From Accumulibacter sp. (GTDB lineage: Bacteria; Pseudomonadota; Gammaproteobacteria; Burkholderiales; Rhodocyclaceae): DNA of 64,000 nucleotides. The stretch spans positions 124,001 to 188,000 of the forward strand of contig JACKLW010000009.1 of NCBI GenBank assembly GCA_024235715.1, in the 5' to 3' direction. Shown in pieces: positions 16,639 through 34,662 of the stretch. The notes beneath the pieces were generated by a model. It did no database searches, was not told the origin of the DNA, and saw nothing but the letters and a program-made list of their open reading frames with translations. The position numbers and the translations under genes were made by a program. Numbering within the stretch: position 1 is the stretch's first letter; every line of letters begins with the position of its first letter.

Positions 16639-19600
16639 ATGAACTACTCCTACACCGAGAAAAAGCGTATCCGCAAGAGCTTCGCCAAGCGCGCCAGCGT
16701 GCTCGAAGTGCCTTTCTTGCTGGCTACCCAGTTGGAGTCGTTCTCTGCTTTCCTGCAGAGAACGACGCCAGTAGCACAGCGCAAGAACCAGGGCTTGCAG
16801 GCTGCGTTTTCCTCCATTTTCCCGATCGTCAGTCACAGTGGCAATGCGCGGCTGGAATTCGTCAGTTTTGCCCTGTCCGACCCGGCGTTCGACGTCAAGG
16901 AATGCCACCAGCGCGGCCTGACCTTCGCCTCGGCCCTGCGGGCAAAGGTGCGTCTGGTCATTCTCGATCGCGAGACGCCTGACACCATCAAGGAAGTCAA
17001 GGAGCAGGAAGTCTACATGGGCGAGATTCCGTTGATGACGACAACGGGCTCCTTTGTCATCAACGGTACCGAACGGGTGATCGTTTCGCAGTTGCACCGC
17101 TCGCCGGGCGTCTTCTTCGAGCACGACCGCGGCAAGACGCACAGCTCGGGCAAGCTGCTTTTTTCGGCGCGGGTCATTCCCTATCGCGGGTCCTGGCTGG
17201 ATTTCGAGTTCGACCCGAAGGACCTGCTCTTCTTCCGGGTGGACCGTCGCCGCAAGATGCCGGTAACGACCTTGCTGAAGGCCCTTGGCCTGACGCCGCA
17301 GCAGATCCTGCGCGAGTTCTTCGAATTCGATACCTTCATCCTCGGCAAGAACGTCATCGAGTTCGCGCTGGTGCCCGAACGCCTGCGCGGCGAAGTCGCG
17401 CGCTTCGACTTCAACGACTCGTCCGGAAACCTGATCATCGCCAAAGACAAGCGCGTTACCGCCAAGCACATCCGGGAACTGGACGCCGCCGGAATCAAGC
17501 AGGTCGCGGTTCCCGATGACTTCCTGATCGGACGGGTAGTGGCCGAGGATGTCATTGACCAGAGCAGCGGCGAAGTCCTGGCCAACGCCAACGACGAAAT
17601 TACCGAATCGCTGCTGGCCAGGCTCTGCGAGTCCGGTATCGAGTCCCTGCACACCCTGTATATCAATGACCTGGACCGGGGCGGCTTCATCTCGCAGACC
17701 TTGCGCGCCGACGATACGGCCTCGAGGCAGGCGGCGCGCGTCGCCATCTATCGCATGATGCGTCCCGGCGAGCCGCCGACCGAAGAAGCGGTCGAGATCC
17801 TGTTCAACGGTCTGTTCTACTCGGACGACCGCTACGACCTGTCGGCGGTCGGACGCATGAAGTTCAATCGTCGCGTCGCCCGCAAGGACGTCGTCGAATA
17901 CAAGATCATGGTCAAGCACGTGCCTTCCAAGCGTGACGGCATCGTCAGGCTGCTGACGGACGCCCTCGGCGAGGCGGCAGCCGTCGAGGCCATCGGCGAA
18001 CTTGGCCATGGGCCGCGGGCGGTCGCCGAGAACCTGACCGAAGCTGCGGCGCTGGAACTGTTCGAGCAGCTCAAGGCCGCGGGCGCCAGCGGTGAGGTGC
18101 GCGAGCAGTTGACGCTGTCGCCGCGCGACATCGTCGAAGTGATCAAGCTGCTCGTCGAATTGCGCAATGGTCGCGGCGAAGTCGATGACATCGACCATCT
18201 CGGCAATCGCCGCGTTCGCTCGGTGGGTGAACTGGCCGAGAACCAGTTTCGTGCGGGTCTGGTGCGCGTCGAACGTGCCGTCAAGGAGCGCCTGTCGCAG
18301 GCCGAGTCGGACAATCTGATGCCGCACGACCTGATCAACGCCAAGCCGATAAGCGCCGCCGTCAGGGAGTTCTTCGGCTCCAGCCAGCTGTCGCAGTTCA
18401 TGGACCAGACCAATCCCCTGTCCGAGATCACGCACAAGCGCCGCGTCTCGGCGCTGGGTCCCGGTGGCTTGACACGCGAACGCGCCGGCTTCGAGGTGCG
18501 CGACGTGCATCCCACGCACTATGGTCGTGTCTGCCCGATCGAAACACCGGAAGGCCCGAACATCGGCCTGATCAACTCGCTGGCCCTTTATGCCCGTACC
18601 AACGAGTATGGCTTTCTCGAAACGCCCTACCGCACGGTCGTCGACGGCCGCGTGACGAATCAGATCGAGTACCTTTCGGCGATCGAGGAAGGTGCTTACA
18701 TCATCGCCCAGGCCAACTCGGATCTCGGCGATGCGGGGGTCTTGACCGACGAACTGGTTACCTGCCGCGAGAAGGGCGAGACGATCCTGGCCGAGCCGGC
18801 GCGCGTTCAATACATGGACGTCGCACCGAGCCAGATCGTCTCGGTTGCCGCTTCGTTGATTCCCTTCCTGGAGCACGACGACGCGAACCGGGCGCTGATG
18901 GGCGCCAACATGCAGCGTCAGGCGGTGCCCTGCCTGCGTCCCGAGAAGCCGCTGGTCGGCACCGGCATCGAGCGCACGGTGGCCGTAGACTCGGGTACGG
19001 CGGTGCAGGCGCTGCGCGGCGGGGTGGTCGACTATGTCGACGCCTCAAGGGTCGTGGTGCGCGTCAATGACGCCGAAACGGGGCCGGGCGAAGTCGGTGT
19101 CGATATCTACAACCTGGTGAAATACATCCGTTCCAATCAGAACACCAATATCAACCAGCGACCGCTCGTTCGCGTCGGTGACGTCATTGCCAAGGGCGAC
19201 GTGGTGGCCGACGGCGCGTCGACCGACAAGGGGGAACTGGCGCTTGGCCAGAACATGCTGGTCGCGTTCATGCCCTGGAACGGCTACAACTTCGAGGACT
19301 CGATCCTGATCTCGGAGCGTGTGGTCGCCGAGGACCGCTTCACCTCGATTCACATCGAGGAGTTGACGGTCGTGGCGCGCGACACCAAGCTGGGCCCGGA
19401 GGAAATCACCCGCGATATCGCCTCTCTCGGCGAGTCGCAACTGGCGCGACTCGACGAGTCGGGGATCGTCTACATCGGCGCCGAGGTTGAAGCCGGTGAC
19501 GTACTGGTCGGCAAGGTGACGCCCAAGGGCGAAACGCAGCTGACCCCCGAAGAGAAATTGTTGCGCGCCATCTTCGGTGAAAAAGCCTCCGACGTGAAGG

Positions 19601-20916
19601 ACACCTCGCTGCGCGTCCAGTCGGGAATTGCCGGCACGGTCATCGACGTGCAGGTGTTCACCCGCGAGGGCATCGAACGCGACAAGCGTGCCCAGTCGAT
19701 CATCGACGACCATCTGCGCAGCTACAAGCTGGATCTTGCGGATCAGTTGCGCATCGTCGAGCGCGACGCCTTCGCTCGCGTCGAGCGAATGATCGTTGGC
19801 AAGCCTGCCAACGGCGGGCCGAAGCGACTGGCCAAGGGTGCCGCGGTGACCAAGGAGTACCTGGATGGCATCGAGCCGCACCACTGGTTCGATATCCGCA
19901 TGGCCGACGACGAGGTCGCGCATCAGCTGGAGTCCCTGCGTGATGGACTCGAGCAGACCCGCAAGGGCTTTGACGTCGCTTTCGAAGAAAAGCGCAAGAA
20001 GCTCACCCAGGGCGACGAGTTGCCGCCGGGCGTGCAGAAGATGGTCAAGGTGTACGTGGCCGTCAAGCGCCGCCTGCAGGCGGGCGACAAGATGGCCGGG
20101 CGGCACGGCAACAAGGGTGTGGTGTCGCGCATCGTGCCCGTCGAGGACATGCCGTACATGGCCGATGGCCATCCGGTCGATATCGTGCTCAATCCGCTTG
20201 GCGTTCCGTCGCGAATGAACGTCGGGCAGATTCTCGAGGTCCACCTGGGGCTCGCTGCCAAAGGCATTGGGTTCAGGATTGGTGAAATGCTTCGCCGGCA
20301 GGCTACCGCCAGCGAAGTGCGCGGCTTCCTCGATCAGGTCTACAACAGTACTGGCAAGTGCGAAGACCTCGATCAGCTGAGCGAGGCCGAGGTGCTTGAA
20401 ATGGCGGCCAACCTGCAGGCGGGCGTGCCCTTCGCAACGCCGGTTTTCGACGGTGCCAAGGAGTCGGAAATCAAGGCCATGCTGGCGCTTGCCGGCATGC
20501 CGGAAACAGGACAGATGACCTTGTACGACGGTCGCACCGGCGAGCGCTTCGAGCGCCAGGTGACGGTTGGCTATATGCACGTATTGAAGCTGCATCACCT
20601 GGTCGACGACAAGATGCACGCACGCTCGACGGGCCCGTATTCGCTGGTGACGCAGCAGCCGCTGGGTGGCAAGGCGCAGTTCGGTGGCCAGCGTTTCGGC
20701 GAGATGGAGGTGTGGGCGCTCGAAGCCTATGGCGCGTCGTACGTGCTGCAGGAAATGCTCACCGTGAAGTCCGATGACGTGAATGGCCGGACCAAGGTTT
20801 ACGAAAACATCGTCAAGGGTGACCACAAGATCGAGGCCGGCATGCCCGAGTCATTCAACGTCCTGGTCAAGGAGATTCGCTCGCTGGCGATCGATATAGA
20901 TCTCGACCGTTTCTGA
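16639..20916 (+). CDS. rpoB: RNA polymerase beta subunit
   Basis: This is the catalytic beta subunit, 1425 residues from the ATG at 16639 ([20 protein letters not shown]); a longer in-frame reading from 16567 runs into the leader and is rejected. The rifampicin pocket ([20 protein letters not shown], then [11 protein letters not shown]) is wild-type-like. Compared with E. coli (1342), most of the extra length is a ~70-residue expansion at about residues 417-490, between RMKFNR and [11 protein letters not shown], rich in Ala, Glu and Leu and probably helical. The C-terminal [11 protein letters not shown] segment that contacts beta' is intact. Confidence 0.98.
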   Translation: MNYSYTEKKRIRKSFAKRASVLEVPFLLATQLESFSAFLQRTTPVAQRKNQGLQAAFSSIFPIVSHSGNARLEFVSFALSDPAFDVKECHQRGLTFASALRAKVRLVILDRETPDTIKEVKEQEVYMGEIPLMTTTGSFVINGTERVIVSQLHRSPGVFFEHDRGKTHSSGKLLFSARVIPYRGSWLDFEFDPKDLLFFRVDRRRKMPVTTLLKALGLTPQQILREFFEFDTFILGKNVIEFALVPERLRGEVARFDFNDSSGNLIIAKDKRVTAKHIRELDAAGIKQVAVPDDFLIGRVVAEDVIDQSSGEVLANANDEITESLLARLCESGIESLHTLYINDLDRGGFISQTLRADDTASRQAARVAIYRMMRPGEPPTEEAVEILFNGLFYSDDRYDLSAVGRMKFNRRVARKDVVEYKIMVKHVPSKRDGIVRLLTDALGEAAAVEAIGELGHGPRAVAENLTEAAALELFEQLKAAGASGEVREQLTLSPRDIVEVIKLLVELRNGRGEVDDIDHLGNRRVRSVGELAENQFRAGLVRVERAVKERLSQAESDNLMPHDLINAKPISAAVREFFGSSQLSQFMDQTNPLSEITHKRRVSALGPGGLTRERAGFEVRDVHPTHYGRVCPIETPEGPNIGLINSLALYARTNEYGFLETPYRTVVDGRVTNQIEYLSAIEEGAYIIAQANSDLGDAGVLTDELVTCREKGETILAEPARVQYMDVAPSQIVSVAASLIPFLEHDDANRALMGANMQRQAVPCLRPEKPLVGTGIERTVAVDSGTAVQALRGGVVDYVDASRVVVRVNDAETGPGEVGVDIYNLVKYIRSNQNTNINQRPLVRVGDVIAKGDVVADGASTDKGELALGQNMLVAFMPWNGYNFEDSILISERVVAEDRFTSIHIEELTVVARDTKLGPEEITRDIASLGESQLARLDESGIVYIGAEVEAGDVLVGKVTPKGETQLTPEEKLLRAIFGEKASDVKDTSLRVQSGIAGTVIDVQVFTREGIERDKRAQSIIDDHLRSYKLDLADQLRIVERDAFARVERMIVGKPANGGPKRLAKGAAVTKEYLDGIEPHHWFDIRMADDEVAHQLESLRDGLEQTRKGFDVAFEEKRKKLTQGDELPPGVQKMVKVYVAVKRRLQAGDKMAGRHGNKGVVSRIVPVEDMPYMADGHPVDIVLNPLGVPSRMNVGQILEVHLGLAAKGIGFRIGEMLRRQATASEVRGFLDQVYNSTGKCEDLDQLSEAEVLEMAANLQAGVPFATPVFDGAKESEIKAMLALAGMPETGQMTLYDGRTGERFERQVTVGYMHVLKLHHLVDDKMHARSTGPYSLVTQQPLGGKAQFGGQRFGEMEVWALEAYGASYVLQEMLTVKSDDVNGRTKVYENIVKGDHKIEAGMPESFNVLVKEIRSLAIDIDLDRF

Positions 20917-20931
20917 TTGTTTGCCCGGGGG

Positions 20932-20967
20932 GCGAGCGGCCAGGCCTTCGTCGGCCCTGCCGCTCGC
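20932..20967 (+). other. Strong hairpin between rpoB and rpoC
   Basis: GCGAGCGGC (20932-20940) pairs perfectly with GCCGCTCGC (20959-20967), and GGCC/GGCC pairing is possible within the loop. There is no T-run, so read-through into rpoC is expected. It may be a processing or stability element separating the two large messages. Confidence 0.6.
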
Positions 20968-21002
20968 GGCCCCTGACACCCCACTCCTTACTGGAGCAAA
21001 AG

Positions 21003-25210
<4,208 letters not shown>

Positions 25211-25214
<4 letters not shown>

Positions 25215-25239
25215 CTTGGCGCCTGATAGACCATAGAAT
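25211..25239 (+). promoter_or_regulatory. str-operon promoter overlapping the rpoC stop
   Basis: TTGACT (25211-25216) and TAGAAT (25234-25239) are spaced by exactly 17 bp, a near-consensus sigma-70 promoter. The -35 box includes the rpoC TGA. It would start transcription near 25246, ahead of rpsL-rpsG-fusA-tuf. Confidence 0.75.
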
Positions 25240-25291
25240 CGCCGGTCTTTGTCGCCGACGACGTCGTTGCGTCGGCTTGTCACTGAAATCG

Positions 25292-25325
25292 CCGAGGCGG
25301 CCAGTATGGTCCGCCTTGGTTTTTT
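25292..25325 (+). terminator. Intrinsic terminator/attenuator in the rpsL leader
   Basis: CCGAGGCGG (25292-25300) pairs with CCGCCTTGG (25311-25319), one G-T wobble, followed by six T's (25320-25325). It can terminate rpoBC transcripts. It also lies about 50 nt downstream of the promoter at 25211-25239, so transcripts from that promoter must pass it. This makes it a candidate attenuator for the str operon. Confidence 0.75.
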
Positions 25326-25380
25326 GCAGACGCCATGTGGTTACCACCGGCGTCGCTGCATTGAACAGAAGGGTGGAAAC

Positions 25381-25758
25381 ATGCCAACCATTAACCAGTT
25401 GGTGCGCAAGCCTCGCGAGGCTATCCGCATCAAGAGCAAAGTCCCTGCGCTGGGAAATTGCCCGCAAAAACGGGGAGTCTGCACCCGTGTTTACACCACT
25501 ACGCCGAAAAAGCCCAACTCCGCCCTGCGTAAGGTCTGCAAGGTCAGGCTGACCAACGGTTTCGAGGTGATTTCGTATATCGGTGGTGAGGGGCACAACC
25601 TGCAGGAGCACTCCGTGGTCCTGATCCGCGGTGGCCGTGTCAAGGACTTGCCGGGCGTGCGTTATCACACCGTCCGCGGCTCGCTGGACACCCAGGGCGT
25701 CAAGAAGCGCAAGCAGGGTCGTTCCAAGTACGGTACCAAGCGCCAGAAAGCTGCTTGA
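25381..25758 (+). CDS. rpsL: 30S ribosomal protein S12
   Basis: S12 lines the decoding centre. The ATG at 25381 ([13 protein letters not shown]) gives 125 residues, and the in-frame extension to 25249 runs through the terminator and is rejected. The streptomycin-relevant loop [12 protein letters not shown] keeps its lysines, so no resistance substitution is evident. It is the first gene of the str operon. Confidence 0.98.
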   Translation: MPTINQLVRKPREAIRIKSKVPALGNCPQKRGVCTRVYTTTPKKPNSALRKVCKVRLTNGFEVISYIGGEGHNLQEHSVVLIRGGRVKDLPGVRYHTVRGSLDTQGVKKRKQGRSKYGTKRQKAA

Positions 25759-25853
25759 TTTCCGTCCGAGTAAGGGCCGTTCCAGATGGGCGGCCGGGAG
25801 GGGTGGGCGCGTTGCCCGACCCTTCGACTGAATTGTGACTATGAGAGGTTGCT

Positions 25854-26324
25854 ATGCCCCGTCGTCGTGAAGTGCCGAAGCGCGATATCCTGCCGGATCC
25901 GAAGTTCGGCAACGTTGATGTCTCGAAGTTTGTGAATACCATCATGATGAGCGGCAAGAAGTCCGTCGCCGAGCGCATCGTCTATGGCGCGTTTGACCAG
26001 ATCGTGGCCAAGACCGGCAAGGATCCGCTGGAAACCTTTGGTTTGGCGCTGGGCAACATCCGGCCACTGGTCGAGGTGAAGAGTCGTCGCGTCGGTGGTG
26101 CCAACTATCAGGTGCCGGTCGAAGTGCGCCCGAGTCGTCGTATGGCGTTGGCCATGCGCTGGCTGCGCGAGTCTGCGCGCAAGCGTTCGGAGAAGTCGAT
26201 GGGCCAGCGTCTCGCAGCCGAGATCCTCGAGGCTTCCGAGAGTCGCGGTGGTGCCGTCAAGAAGCGTGACGAAATCCATCGTATGGCCGAAGCCAACAAG
26301 GCTTTCGCTCACTTCCGCTTCTAG
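25854..26324 (+). CDS. rpsG: 30S ribosomal protein S7
   Basis: S7 initiates assembly of the 30S head and is the autogenous regulator of the str operon in E. coli. It has 156 residues with the opening [20 protein letters not shown]. The 95-bp spacer after rpsL includes an imperfect GGGTGGGC/GCCCGACCC hairpin (about 25799-25822), which could serve as an S7 target; that is inference. Confidence 0.98.
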   Translation: MPRRREVPKRDILPDPKFGNVDVSKFVNTIMMSGKKSVAERIVYGAFDQIVAKTGKDPLETFGLALGNIRPLVEVKSRRVGGANYQVPVEVRPSRRMALAMRWLRESARKRSEKSMGQRLAAEILEASESRGGAVKKRDEIHRMAEANKAFAHFRF

Positions 26325-26337
26325 TTCGCAGCAAACC

Positions 26338-26358
26338 CGTTGCCGCCAGCCGGCAACG
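26338..26358 (+). other. Hairpin between rpsG and fusA
   Basis: CGTTGCCG (26338-26345) pairs perfectly with CGGCAACG (26351-26358) over a five-base loop. No T-run follows directly. It is a possible processing or pausing element in the str transcript. Confidence 0.5.
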
Positions 26359-26388
26359 ACCGCTCTTTATTCGTGAAGGTCTATTACC

Positions 26389-28482
<2,094 letters not shown>

Positions 28483-28504
28483 CTCTGTTTTTGAGGATAC
28501 GGTA

Positions 28505-29695
<1,191 letters not shown>

Positions 29696-29708
29696 TTCGG
29701 CCAACTCC

Positions 29709-29730
29709 GGGCGGCGCTTCCGCGTCGCCC
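29709..29730 (+). other. Hairpin between tuf and rpsJ
   Basis: GGGCGGCGC (29709-29717) pairs with GCGTCGCCC (29722-29730) over TTCC, a nine-bp stem with one G-T wobble. A weak pyrimidine tract follows but no proper T-run. It marks the str/S10 operon boundary and may be a partial terminator or leader element. Confidence 0.55.
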
Positions 29731-29751
29731 CATCGCTCTTTGGAATATGAC

Positions 29752-30063
29752 ATGCAAAGCCAGAAAATCCGGATCCGCCTGAAAGCCTTCGACTATCGTC
29801 TGATCGATCAGTCTGCCCAGGAGATTGTCGAGACCGCCAAGCGCACCGGAGCAGTTGTTCGTGGCCCGGTTCCCCTGCCGACCCGCATCCAGCGTTTTGA
29901 CATTCTGCGGTCGCCGCACGTGGACAAGACCTCGCGCGACCAGTTTGAAATGCGCACCCACCTGCGCCTGATGGACATCATCGATCCCACCGACAAGACG
30001 GTCGACGCACTGATGAAGCTTGATCTGCCCGCGGGTGTTGACGTGGAAATTAAGTTGCAGTAA
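29752..30063 (+). CDS. rpsJ: 30S ribosomal protein S10
   Basis: S10 acts in the 30S head and, as NusE, in antitermination with NusB. The ATG at 29752 ([19 protein letters not shown]) gives the standard 103 residues; an in-frame TTG at 29740 is a weaker start. A promoter and terminator-like structure separate it from rplC. Confidence 0.98.
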   Translation: MQSQKIRIRLKAFDYRLIDQSAQEIVETAKRTGAVVRGPVPLPTRIQRFDILRSPHVDKTSRDQFEMRTHLRLMDIIDPTDKTVDALMKLDLPAGVDVEIKLQ

Positions 30064-30084
30064 CGACTTCGTTGCCGCTATAAT
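30055..30084 (+). promoter_or_regulatory. Internal S10-operon promoter upstream of rplC
   Basis: A consensus -10 box TATAAT (30079-30084) has TTGCAG (30055-30060) 18 bp upstream. The -35 box lies in the last codons of rpsJ. The predicted start is near 30091, ahead of rplC. Confidence 0.65.
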
Positions 30085-30097
30085 TACCGGCTTTGGT

Positions 30098-30131
30098 CGG
30101 GCAGGCAAGTATTGGCGCTGCCCGTTTTTTT
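30098..30131 (+). terminator. Terminator-like hairpin just after the rplC promoter
   Basis: CGGGCAG (30098-30104) pairs with CTGCCCG (30118-30124), followed by seven T's (30125-30131). It begins within about 10 nt of the predicted start at 30091. Transcripts from that promoter, and those reading through from rpsJ, must pass it to reach rplC. This suggests attenuation of the S10 operon, perhaps by L4 as in E. coli; the regulator is inference. Confidence 0.75.
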
Positions 30132-30176
30132 AGCAGAACTCACCGGCCAATCGTAGCCGGTTCGAGGAGAATAAGC

Positions 30177-30821
30177 ATGAGTCTAGGCCTTGTTGGGCGC
30201 AAGGTCGGCATGACGCGCATCTTTACCGAGGGCGGCGCAAGCGTCCCGGTAACCGTGCTCGACGTGTCGAACAATCGCGTCGCTCAAATCAAGACGCAGC
30301 AAAGCGACGGCTACTCCGTCGTCCAGCTGGCTTTTGGCAAACGTCGTCCGTCCCGCGTGAACAAGCCGCTGGCGGGGCATCTGGCCAAGGCCGGTGTCGA
30401 GGCGGGGCACGTCCTGAAAGAGTTTCCCGTTTCTGCCGACGAGCTGGCCACCTTGAAAGCCGGCGACCAGATCAGCGTCACCATCTTTGCTGTCGGCCAG
30501 AAAGTGGATGTCACCGGGCAGACCATCGGCAAGGGCTTCTCGGGGGCTGTCAAGCGGCACCACTTCTCGTCCCAGAATGCGTCGCACGGCAATTCGGTAT
30601 CGCACCAGGCGCTCGGTTCAACCGGTATGGCGCAGGATCCGGGCCGTGTCTTTCCGGGCAAGAAGATGGCCGGGCACCTGGGTGCCGCCAGGCGGACCCA
30701 GCAAAACCTCGAGGTCGTCCGCGTCGATGTCGAGCGTCAGTTGCTGTTGCTGAAGGGGGCGGTTCCCGGCTCCAAGGGGTCGGACGTGATCGTTCGTCCC
30801 GCAGTCAAGGCGGGGGCATAA
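30177..30821 (+). CDS. rplC: 50S ribosomal protein L3
   Basis: L3 reaches into the peptidyl-transferase region. The ATG at 30177 ([16 protein letters not shown]) follows CGAGGAG and gives 214 residues; an in-frame upstream start at 30093 lies within the terminator hairpin and is rejected. The methylated-Gln region around [19 protein letters not shown] is recognisable. It abuts rplD. Confidence 0.97.
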   Translation: MSLGLVGRKVGMTRIFTEGGASVPVTVLDVSNNRVAQIKTQQSDGYSVVQLAFGKRRPSRVNKPLAGHLAKAGVEAGHVLKEFPVSADELATLKAGDQISVTIFAVGQKVDVTGQTIGKGFSGAVKRHHFSSQNASHGNSVSHQALGSTGMAQDPGRVFPGKKMAGHLGAARRTQQNLEVVRVDVERQLLLLKGAVPGSKGSDVIVRPAVKAGA

Positions 30822-31442
30822 ATGGAACTCAAGCTTATCAACGAGCAGGGCCAGGAAGCGAGTCGCCTGCAGGCGCCGGATGCTCTTTTCGCCCGCGAGT
30901 ACAACGAAGCGCTGGTGCACCAGGTGCTGGTCGCCTATCAGGCCAATGCCCGCAGCGGTAACCGTGCTCAGAAGGATCGTTCCGAAGTTCACCACACGAC
31001 CAAGAAGCCGTGGCGCCAGAAGGGTACTGGTCGCGCCAGGGCCGGCATGTCATCTTCGCCGATCTGGCGTGGTGGTGGCCGGGTGCATCCCAACTCGTCT
31101 GACGAGAACTTCGCTCAGAAAGTGAATCGCAAGATGTACCGCGCGGGTGTCGCCGCCATCCTGTCGCAACTGGTTCGTGAGGACCGTCTGGCGGTGATGG
31201 AGGAGCTTTCGATCGAGGCGCCGAAGACGAAGATGTTTGCGGCGAAGATCAAGGGCATGGGCTACGAGTCGGTGCTGGTCATAACCGACGAACTCGACGA
31301 GAACGTATTCCTTGCTGCGCGCAACCTGCCCAATGTCCTGGTCGTGGAAGTGCAGCAGGCCGATCCGGTGTCCTTGGTCCGCTTCCCGCAGGTGCTGATC
31401 ACCAAGAGCGCGCTGGCCAAGTTTGAGGAGGTCCTGGGATGA
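30822..31442 (+). CDS. rplD: 50S ribosomal protein L4
   Basis: L4 lines the exit tunnel and represses the S10 operon in E. coli. It has 206 residues. The tunnel loop carries [15 protein letters not shown], with no macrolide-resistance change evident. It starts directly after the rplC stop and its end overlaps rplW (ATGA). Confidence 0.97.
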   Translation: MELKLINEQGQEASRLQAPDALFAREYNEALVHQVLVAYQANARSGNRAQKDRSEVHHTTKKPWRQKGTGRARAGMSSSPIWRGGGRVHPNSSDENFAQKVNRKMYRAGVAAILSQLVREDRLAVMEELSIEAPKTKMFAAKIKGMGYESVLVITDELDENVFLAARNLPNVLVVEVQQADPVSLVRFPQVLITKSALAKFEEVLG

Positions 31443-31741
31443 ACCAAGAACGTCTGATGCAAGTGCTCCTCGCGCCGCAGATCTCCGAAAAGGCGACTTT
31501 TGTCGCCGACAAGCATGAGCAGGTGATCTTTCGTGTGGCGCCGGATGCGACCAAGCCGGAAGTGAAGGGTGCTGTCGAGCTGCTGTTCAAGGTTACGGTC
31601 AAGTCGGTTCAGATCGCGAACGTGAAGGGCAAGGAGAAGCGGTTCGGGCGCGTGATGGGCCGGCGGAAGAGCTGGAAGAAGGCCTACGTGAGTCTGCATG
31701 CCGGCCAGGAGATTAACTTCGTCGATGGGGGGGGCGCCTGA
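31439..31741 (+). CDS. rplW: 50S ribosomal protein L23
   Basis: L23 sits at the tunnel exit and docks trigger factor and SRP. It has 100 residues, opening [20 protein letters not shown]. The ATG overlaps the rplD stop and the stop shares a base with the rplB ATG. Confidence 0.97.
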   Translation: MNQERLMQVLLAPQISEKATFVADKHEQVIFRVAPDATKPEVKGAVELLFKVTVKSVQIANVKGKEKRFGRVMGRRKSWKKAYVSLHAGQEINFVDGGGA

Positions 31742-32571
31742 TGGCACTCGTCAAAGTCAAGCCGACTTCGCCAGGTCGTCGCGCGGTAATCAAGGTTGTC
31801 AGTGCAAAGCTGCACAAGGGCGCGCCGCTCGCTTCGCTGGTCGAGTCGCAGTCCCAGCATGCTGGCCGCAGCAACAATGGTCATATAACGACCCGACACA
31901 GAGGCGGCGGTCACAAGCAGCACTATCGCCTGGTGGATTTCAGGCGCAACAAGGACGGCGTTCCGGCCAGGGTCGAGCGCCTCGAGTACGATCCGAATCG
32001 CACCGCCTTTATCGCCCTTCTCTGCTATGCGGATGGCGAGCGGCGCTACATCGTTGCGCCCAGGGGCCTGGTTGTCGATCAGCAGGTGATCAGTGGCTCG
32101 GAGGCGCCGATCAAGGTCGGCAATACCCTGCCGATTCGGAACATTCCGGTTGGTACGACGATTCACTGTGTCGAAATGGTTCCCGGCAAGGGCGCACAAC
32201 TTGCCCGTTCTGCCGGTACCTCGGTGCAACTGCTTGCTCGCGAAGGGATGCATGCGCAGCTGCGCTTGCGTTCGGGCGAGATTCGGCGAGTGCATGTCGA
32301 CTGTCGGGCGACGATCGGCGAGGTCGGCAACGAAGAGCACAGTCTGCGCTCGATTGGGAAAGCCGGCGCGAACCGCTGGCGCGGCATCCGCCCGACCGTT
32401 CGTGGCGTGGCCATGAACCCGATCGACCACCCGCATGGTGGTGGTGAAGGCAAGACGGCGGCGGGTATGCACCCGGTCAGCCCTTGGGGTACCAAGACCA
32501 AAGGTTATCGCACTCGTCGCAACAAGCGTACGACCTCGATGATCGTGCAGCGCCGTAGTAACAAACGCTAA
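31741..32571 (+). CDS. rplB: 50S ribosomal protein L2
   Basis: L2 is essential for subunit association and peptidyl transfer. It has 276 residues. The conserved C-terminal motif [18 protein letters not shown] is intact, including the functionally important histidine. It is coupled to rplW through a TGATG overlap. Confidence 0.98.
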   Translation: MALVKVKPTSPGRRAVIKVVSAKLHKGAPLASLVESQSQHAGRSNNGHITTRHRGGGHKQHYRLVDFRRNKDGVPARVERLEYDPNRTAFIALLCYADGERRYIVAPRGLVVDQQVISGSEAPIKVGNTLPIRNIPVGTTIHCVEMVPGKGAQLARSAGTSVQLLAREGMHAQLRLRSGEIRRVHVDCRATIGEVGNEEHSLRSIGKAGANRWRGIRPTVRGVAMNPIDHPHGGGEGKTAAGMHPVSPWGTKTKGYRTRRNKRTTSMIVQRRSNKR

Positions 32572-32584
32572 GGGATAGAGAACC

Positions 32585-32860
32585 ATGGGACGTTCCATCA
32601 AAAAGGGCCCGTTTGCCGATGCCCACCTGATCAAGAAAGTGGACGCCGTGCGCGCGACGGGCGACAAGCGCCCGATCAAGACGTGGTCGCGCCGTTCGAC
32701 CGTACTGCCCGACTTTGTTGGTCTGACGATTGCTGTGCATAACGGCAAGCAGCACGTGCCGGTGTATGTTACCGAGAACATGGTTGGGCACAAGCTCGGT
32801 GAGTTCTCGCTGACCCGCACCTTCAAAGGCCATACCGCCGGCAAAAAGGCAAAGAGGTAA
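32585..32860 (+). CDS. rpsS: 30S ribosomal protein S19
   Basis: S19 lies in the 30S head near bridge B1a. It has 91 residues with the opening [19 protein letters not shown] and the C-terminal [19 protein letters not shown]. It lies 13 bp after rplB. Confidence 0.98.
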   Translation: MGRSIKKGPFADAHLIKKVDAVRATGDKRPIKTWSRRSTVLPDFVGLTIAVHNGKQHVPVYVTENMVGHKLGEFSLTRTFKGHTAGKKAKR

Positions 32861-32865
32861 TCGGA

Positions 32866-33201
32866 ATGAATATGGAAACTCGTGCCGTTTTGCGCGGCGT
32901 TCGCCTGTCGAGCCAGAAGGGTCGGCTGGTCGCCGATCAGGTTCGCGGTCTGCCGGTGGATAAGGCACTCAGCATTCTGACGTTCAGCTCGAAAAAGGGT
33001 GCGGCAATAATCAAGAAGGTGCTCGAGTCGGCTATCGCCAACGCCGAGCACAACGACGGGGCCGATATCGACGAGCTGAAGGTGACGGCGATCACCGTCG
33101 AAAAAGGCACGGTGCTCAAGCGCTTTACGGCGCGGGCGAAAGGGCGCGGCAACCGGATCGTCAAGCCGACCTGTCACGTTTTTCTGACCGTCGGCAACTG
33201 A
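32866..33201 (+). CDS. rplV: 50S ribosomal protein L22
   Basis: L22 lines the exit tunnel opposite L4. It has 111 residues; the start may be the ATG at 32866 or the second ATG two codons later ([13 protein letters not shown]). The beta-hairpin region [19 protein letters not shown] is normal. Confidence 0.97.
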   Translation: MNMETRAVLRGVRLSSQKGRLVADQVRGLPVDKALSILTFSSKKGAAIIKKVLESAIANAEHNDGADIDELKVTAITVEKGTVLKRFTARAKGRGNRIVKPTCHVFLTVGN

Positions 33202-33210
33202 GGAATAAGT

Positions 33211-34068
33211 ATGGGACAAAAGATTCATCCTGCTGGATTTCGGCTGGCCGTCACGCGTGACTGGTCTTCGCGGTGGTATGCCAACAAGAAGAACTTTGCC
33301 GGCATGCTCAACGAGGACGTCCAGGTCCGTGAGTACCTGAAGAAGAAGCTCAAGCACGCGTCCGTTGGTCGCGTCCTCATCGAACGGCCGGCAAAGAATG
33401 CGCGGGTTACCATCTTCTCGGCTCGTCCTGGCGTAGTGATCGGCAAGAAAGGCGAAGAGATCGATCATCTGCGTGGCGCCCTGCAGAAGATCATGGGTGT
33501 TCCGGTTCACGTCGGTATCGAGGAAATCCGCAAGCCCGAAGTCGATGCGCAGCTGATTGCCGACTCTATCACCCAGCAACTCGAGAAACGCATCATGTTC
33601 CGCCGGGCGATGAAGCGGGCCATGCAGAACGCCATGCGTCTCGGTGCCCAGGGCATCAAGATCATGAGTTCCGGCCGCCTTAACGGTGCCGAGATTGCGC
33701 GTCGTGAATGGTATCGCGAGGGGCGTGTTCCGCTGCACACGCTGCGCGCCGATATCGACTACGCGACCTCCAAGGCCTTGACCACCTACGGTCTCATCGG
33801 TGTCAAGGTGTGGGTTTATAAAGGCGAAACCGTAAATCGCCAGGATCAGGCGCTGGCATCTCCAGATGCGGCGGCGGACGAGCAGGCACGCAAGCCGCGC
33901 CGCGCTGCACGCGCCGGGGAGGCGGTCGACAGGCCGCGCGTCGCGGTGAAGGCCAAGCCGTCCGAAGGCCAGGAAGACGCTGCAGTCGCAGAGGCGGCTG
34001 GTGCGGACGCGAAGGCGCCGGTGAAACGAGTAAGAAAGGCAGGAACGACAGATGCTGCAGCCAACTAG
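33211..34068 (+). CDS. rpsC: 30S ribosomal protein S3 with long C-terminal tail
   Basis: S3 sits at the mRNA entry channel and helps unwind mRNA. Residues 1-210 follow the family, with the KH-domain motif [20 protein letters not shown]. The remaining ~75 residues form an Ala/Lys/Asp-rich low-complexity extension, giving 285 residues against 233 in E. coli. Such tails are known in betaproteobacteria and are probably disordered. The final 17 bp overlap rplP. Confidence 0.97.
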   Translation: MGQKIHPAGFRLAVTRDWSSRWYANKKNFAGMLNEDVQVREYLKKKLKHASVGRVLIERPAKNARVTIFSARPGVVIGKKGEEIDHLRGALQKIMGVPVHVGIEEIRKPEVDAQLIADSITQQLEKRIMFRRAMKRAMQNAMRLGAQGIKIMSSGRLNGAEIARREWYREGRVPLHTLRADIDYATSKALTTYGLIGVKVWVYKGETVNRQDQALASPDAAADEQARKPRRAARAGEAVDRPRVAVKAKPSEGQEDAAVAEAAGADAKAPVKRVRKAGTTDAAAN

Positions 34069-34465
34069 AAGGAAATACCGCAAGGAGCAGAAGGGCCGAA
34101 ACACCGGCCTTGCGACACGCGGAGCGAAAGTGAGCTTCGGAGAGTTCGGGCTCAAGGCCATCGGTCGTGGCCGGCTGACGGCCCGGCAGATCGAAGCCGC
34201 CCGGCGGGCCATGACACGGCATATCAAGCGTGGCGGCCGGATATGGATACGGATCTTCCCGGACAAGCCGATTTCGAAGAAGCCCGCCGAAGTCCGGATG
34301 GGAAGCGGCAAGGGAAATCCGGAGTACTGGGTCGCGGAGATCAAGCCCGGCAAGGTGCTCTATGAGATGGATGGTGTAAACGAAGGCTTGGCCCGTGAAG
34401 CGTTTTCGCTGGCAGCGGCGAAGCTGCCCATTCCGACCGTTTTCGTAACGCGTATGGCAGGTTGA
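34052..34465 (+). CDS. rplP: 50S ribosomal protein L16
   Basis: L16 helps place tRNA in the A and P sites. The start at 34052 ([19 protein letters not shown]) lies inside the rpsC tail and gives 137 residues, the expected length. The [16 protein letters not shown] segment is conserved. Confidence 0.98.
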   Translation: MLQPTRRKYRKEQKGRNTGLATRGAKVSFGEFGLKAIGRGRLTARQIEAARRAMTRHIKRGGRIWIRIFPDKPISKKPAEVRMGSGKGNPEYWVAEIKPGKVLYEMDGVNEGLAREAFSLAAAKLPIPTVFVTRMAG

Positions 34466-34467
34466 TC

Positions 34468-34662
34468 ATGAAAGTCAGTGAACTCAGAGCAAAATCCGTC
34501 GACGAGCTGAACAAGGAATTGCTGGACCTGCTGAAGGCGCAGTTCGGTCTGCGCATGCAGCTGGCAACGCAGCAGCTGTCCAACAACAGTCAGATTGGCA
34601 AAGTGCGTCGTCAGATTGCGCGCGTGCGCACGCTTCTTCGTGAAAAGGCAGTTCAACAATGA
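34468..34662 (+). CDS. rpmC: 50S ribosomal protein L29
   Basis: L29 lies beside L23 at the tunnel exit. The ATG at 34468, two bases after the rplP stop, gives 64 residues ([20 protein letters not shown]). The stop overlaps the rpsQ start (ATGA). Confidence 0.97.
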   Translation: MKVSELRAKSVDELNKELLDLLKAQFGLRMQLATQQLSNNSQIGKVRRQIARVRTLLREKAVQQ

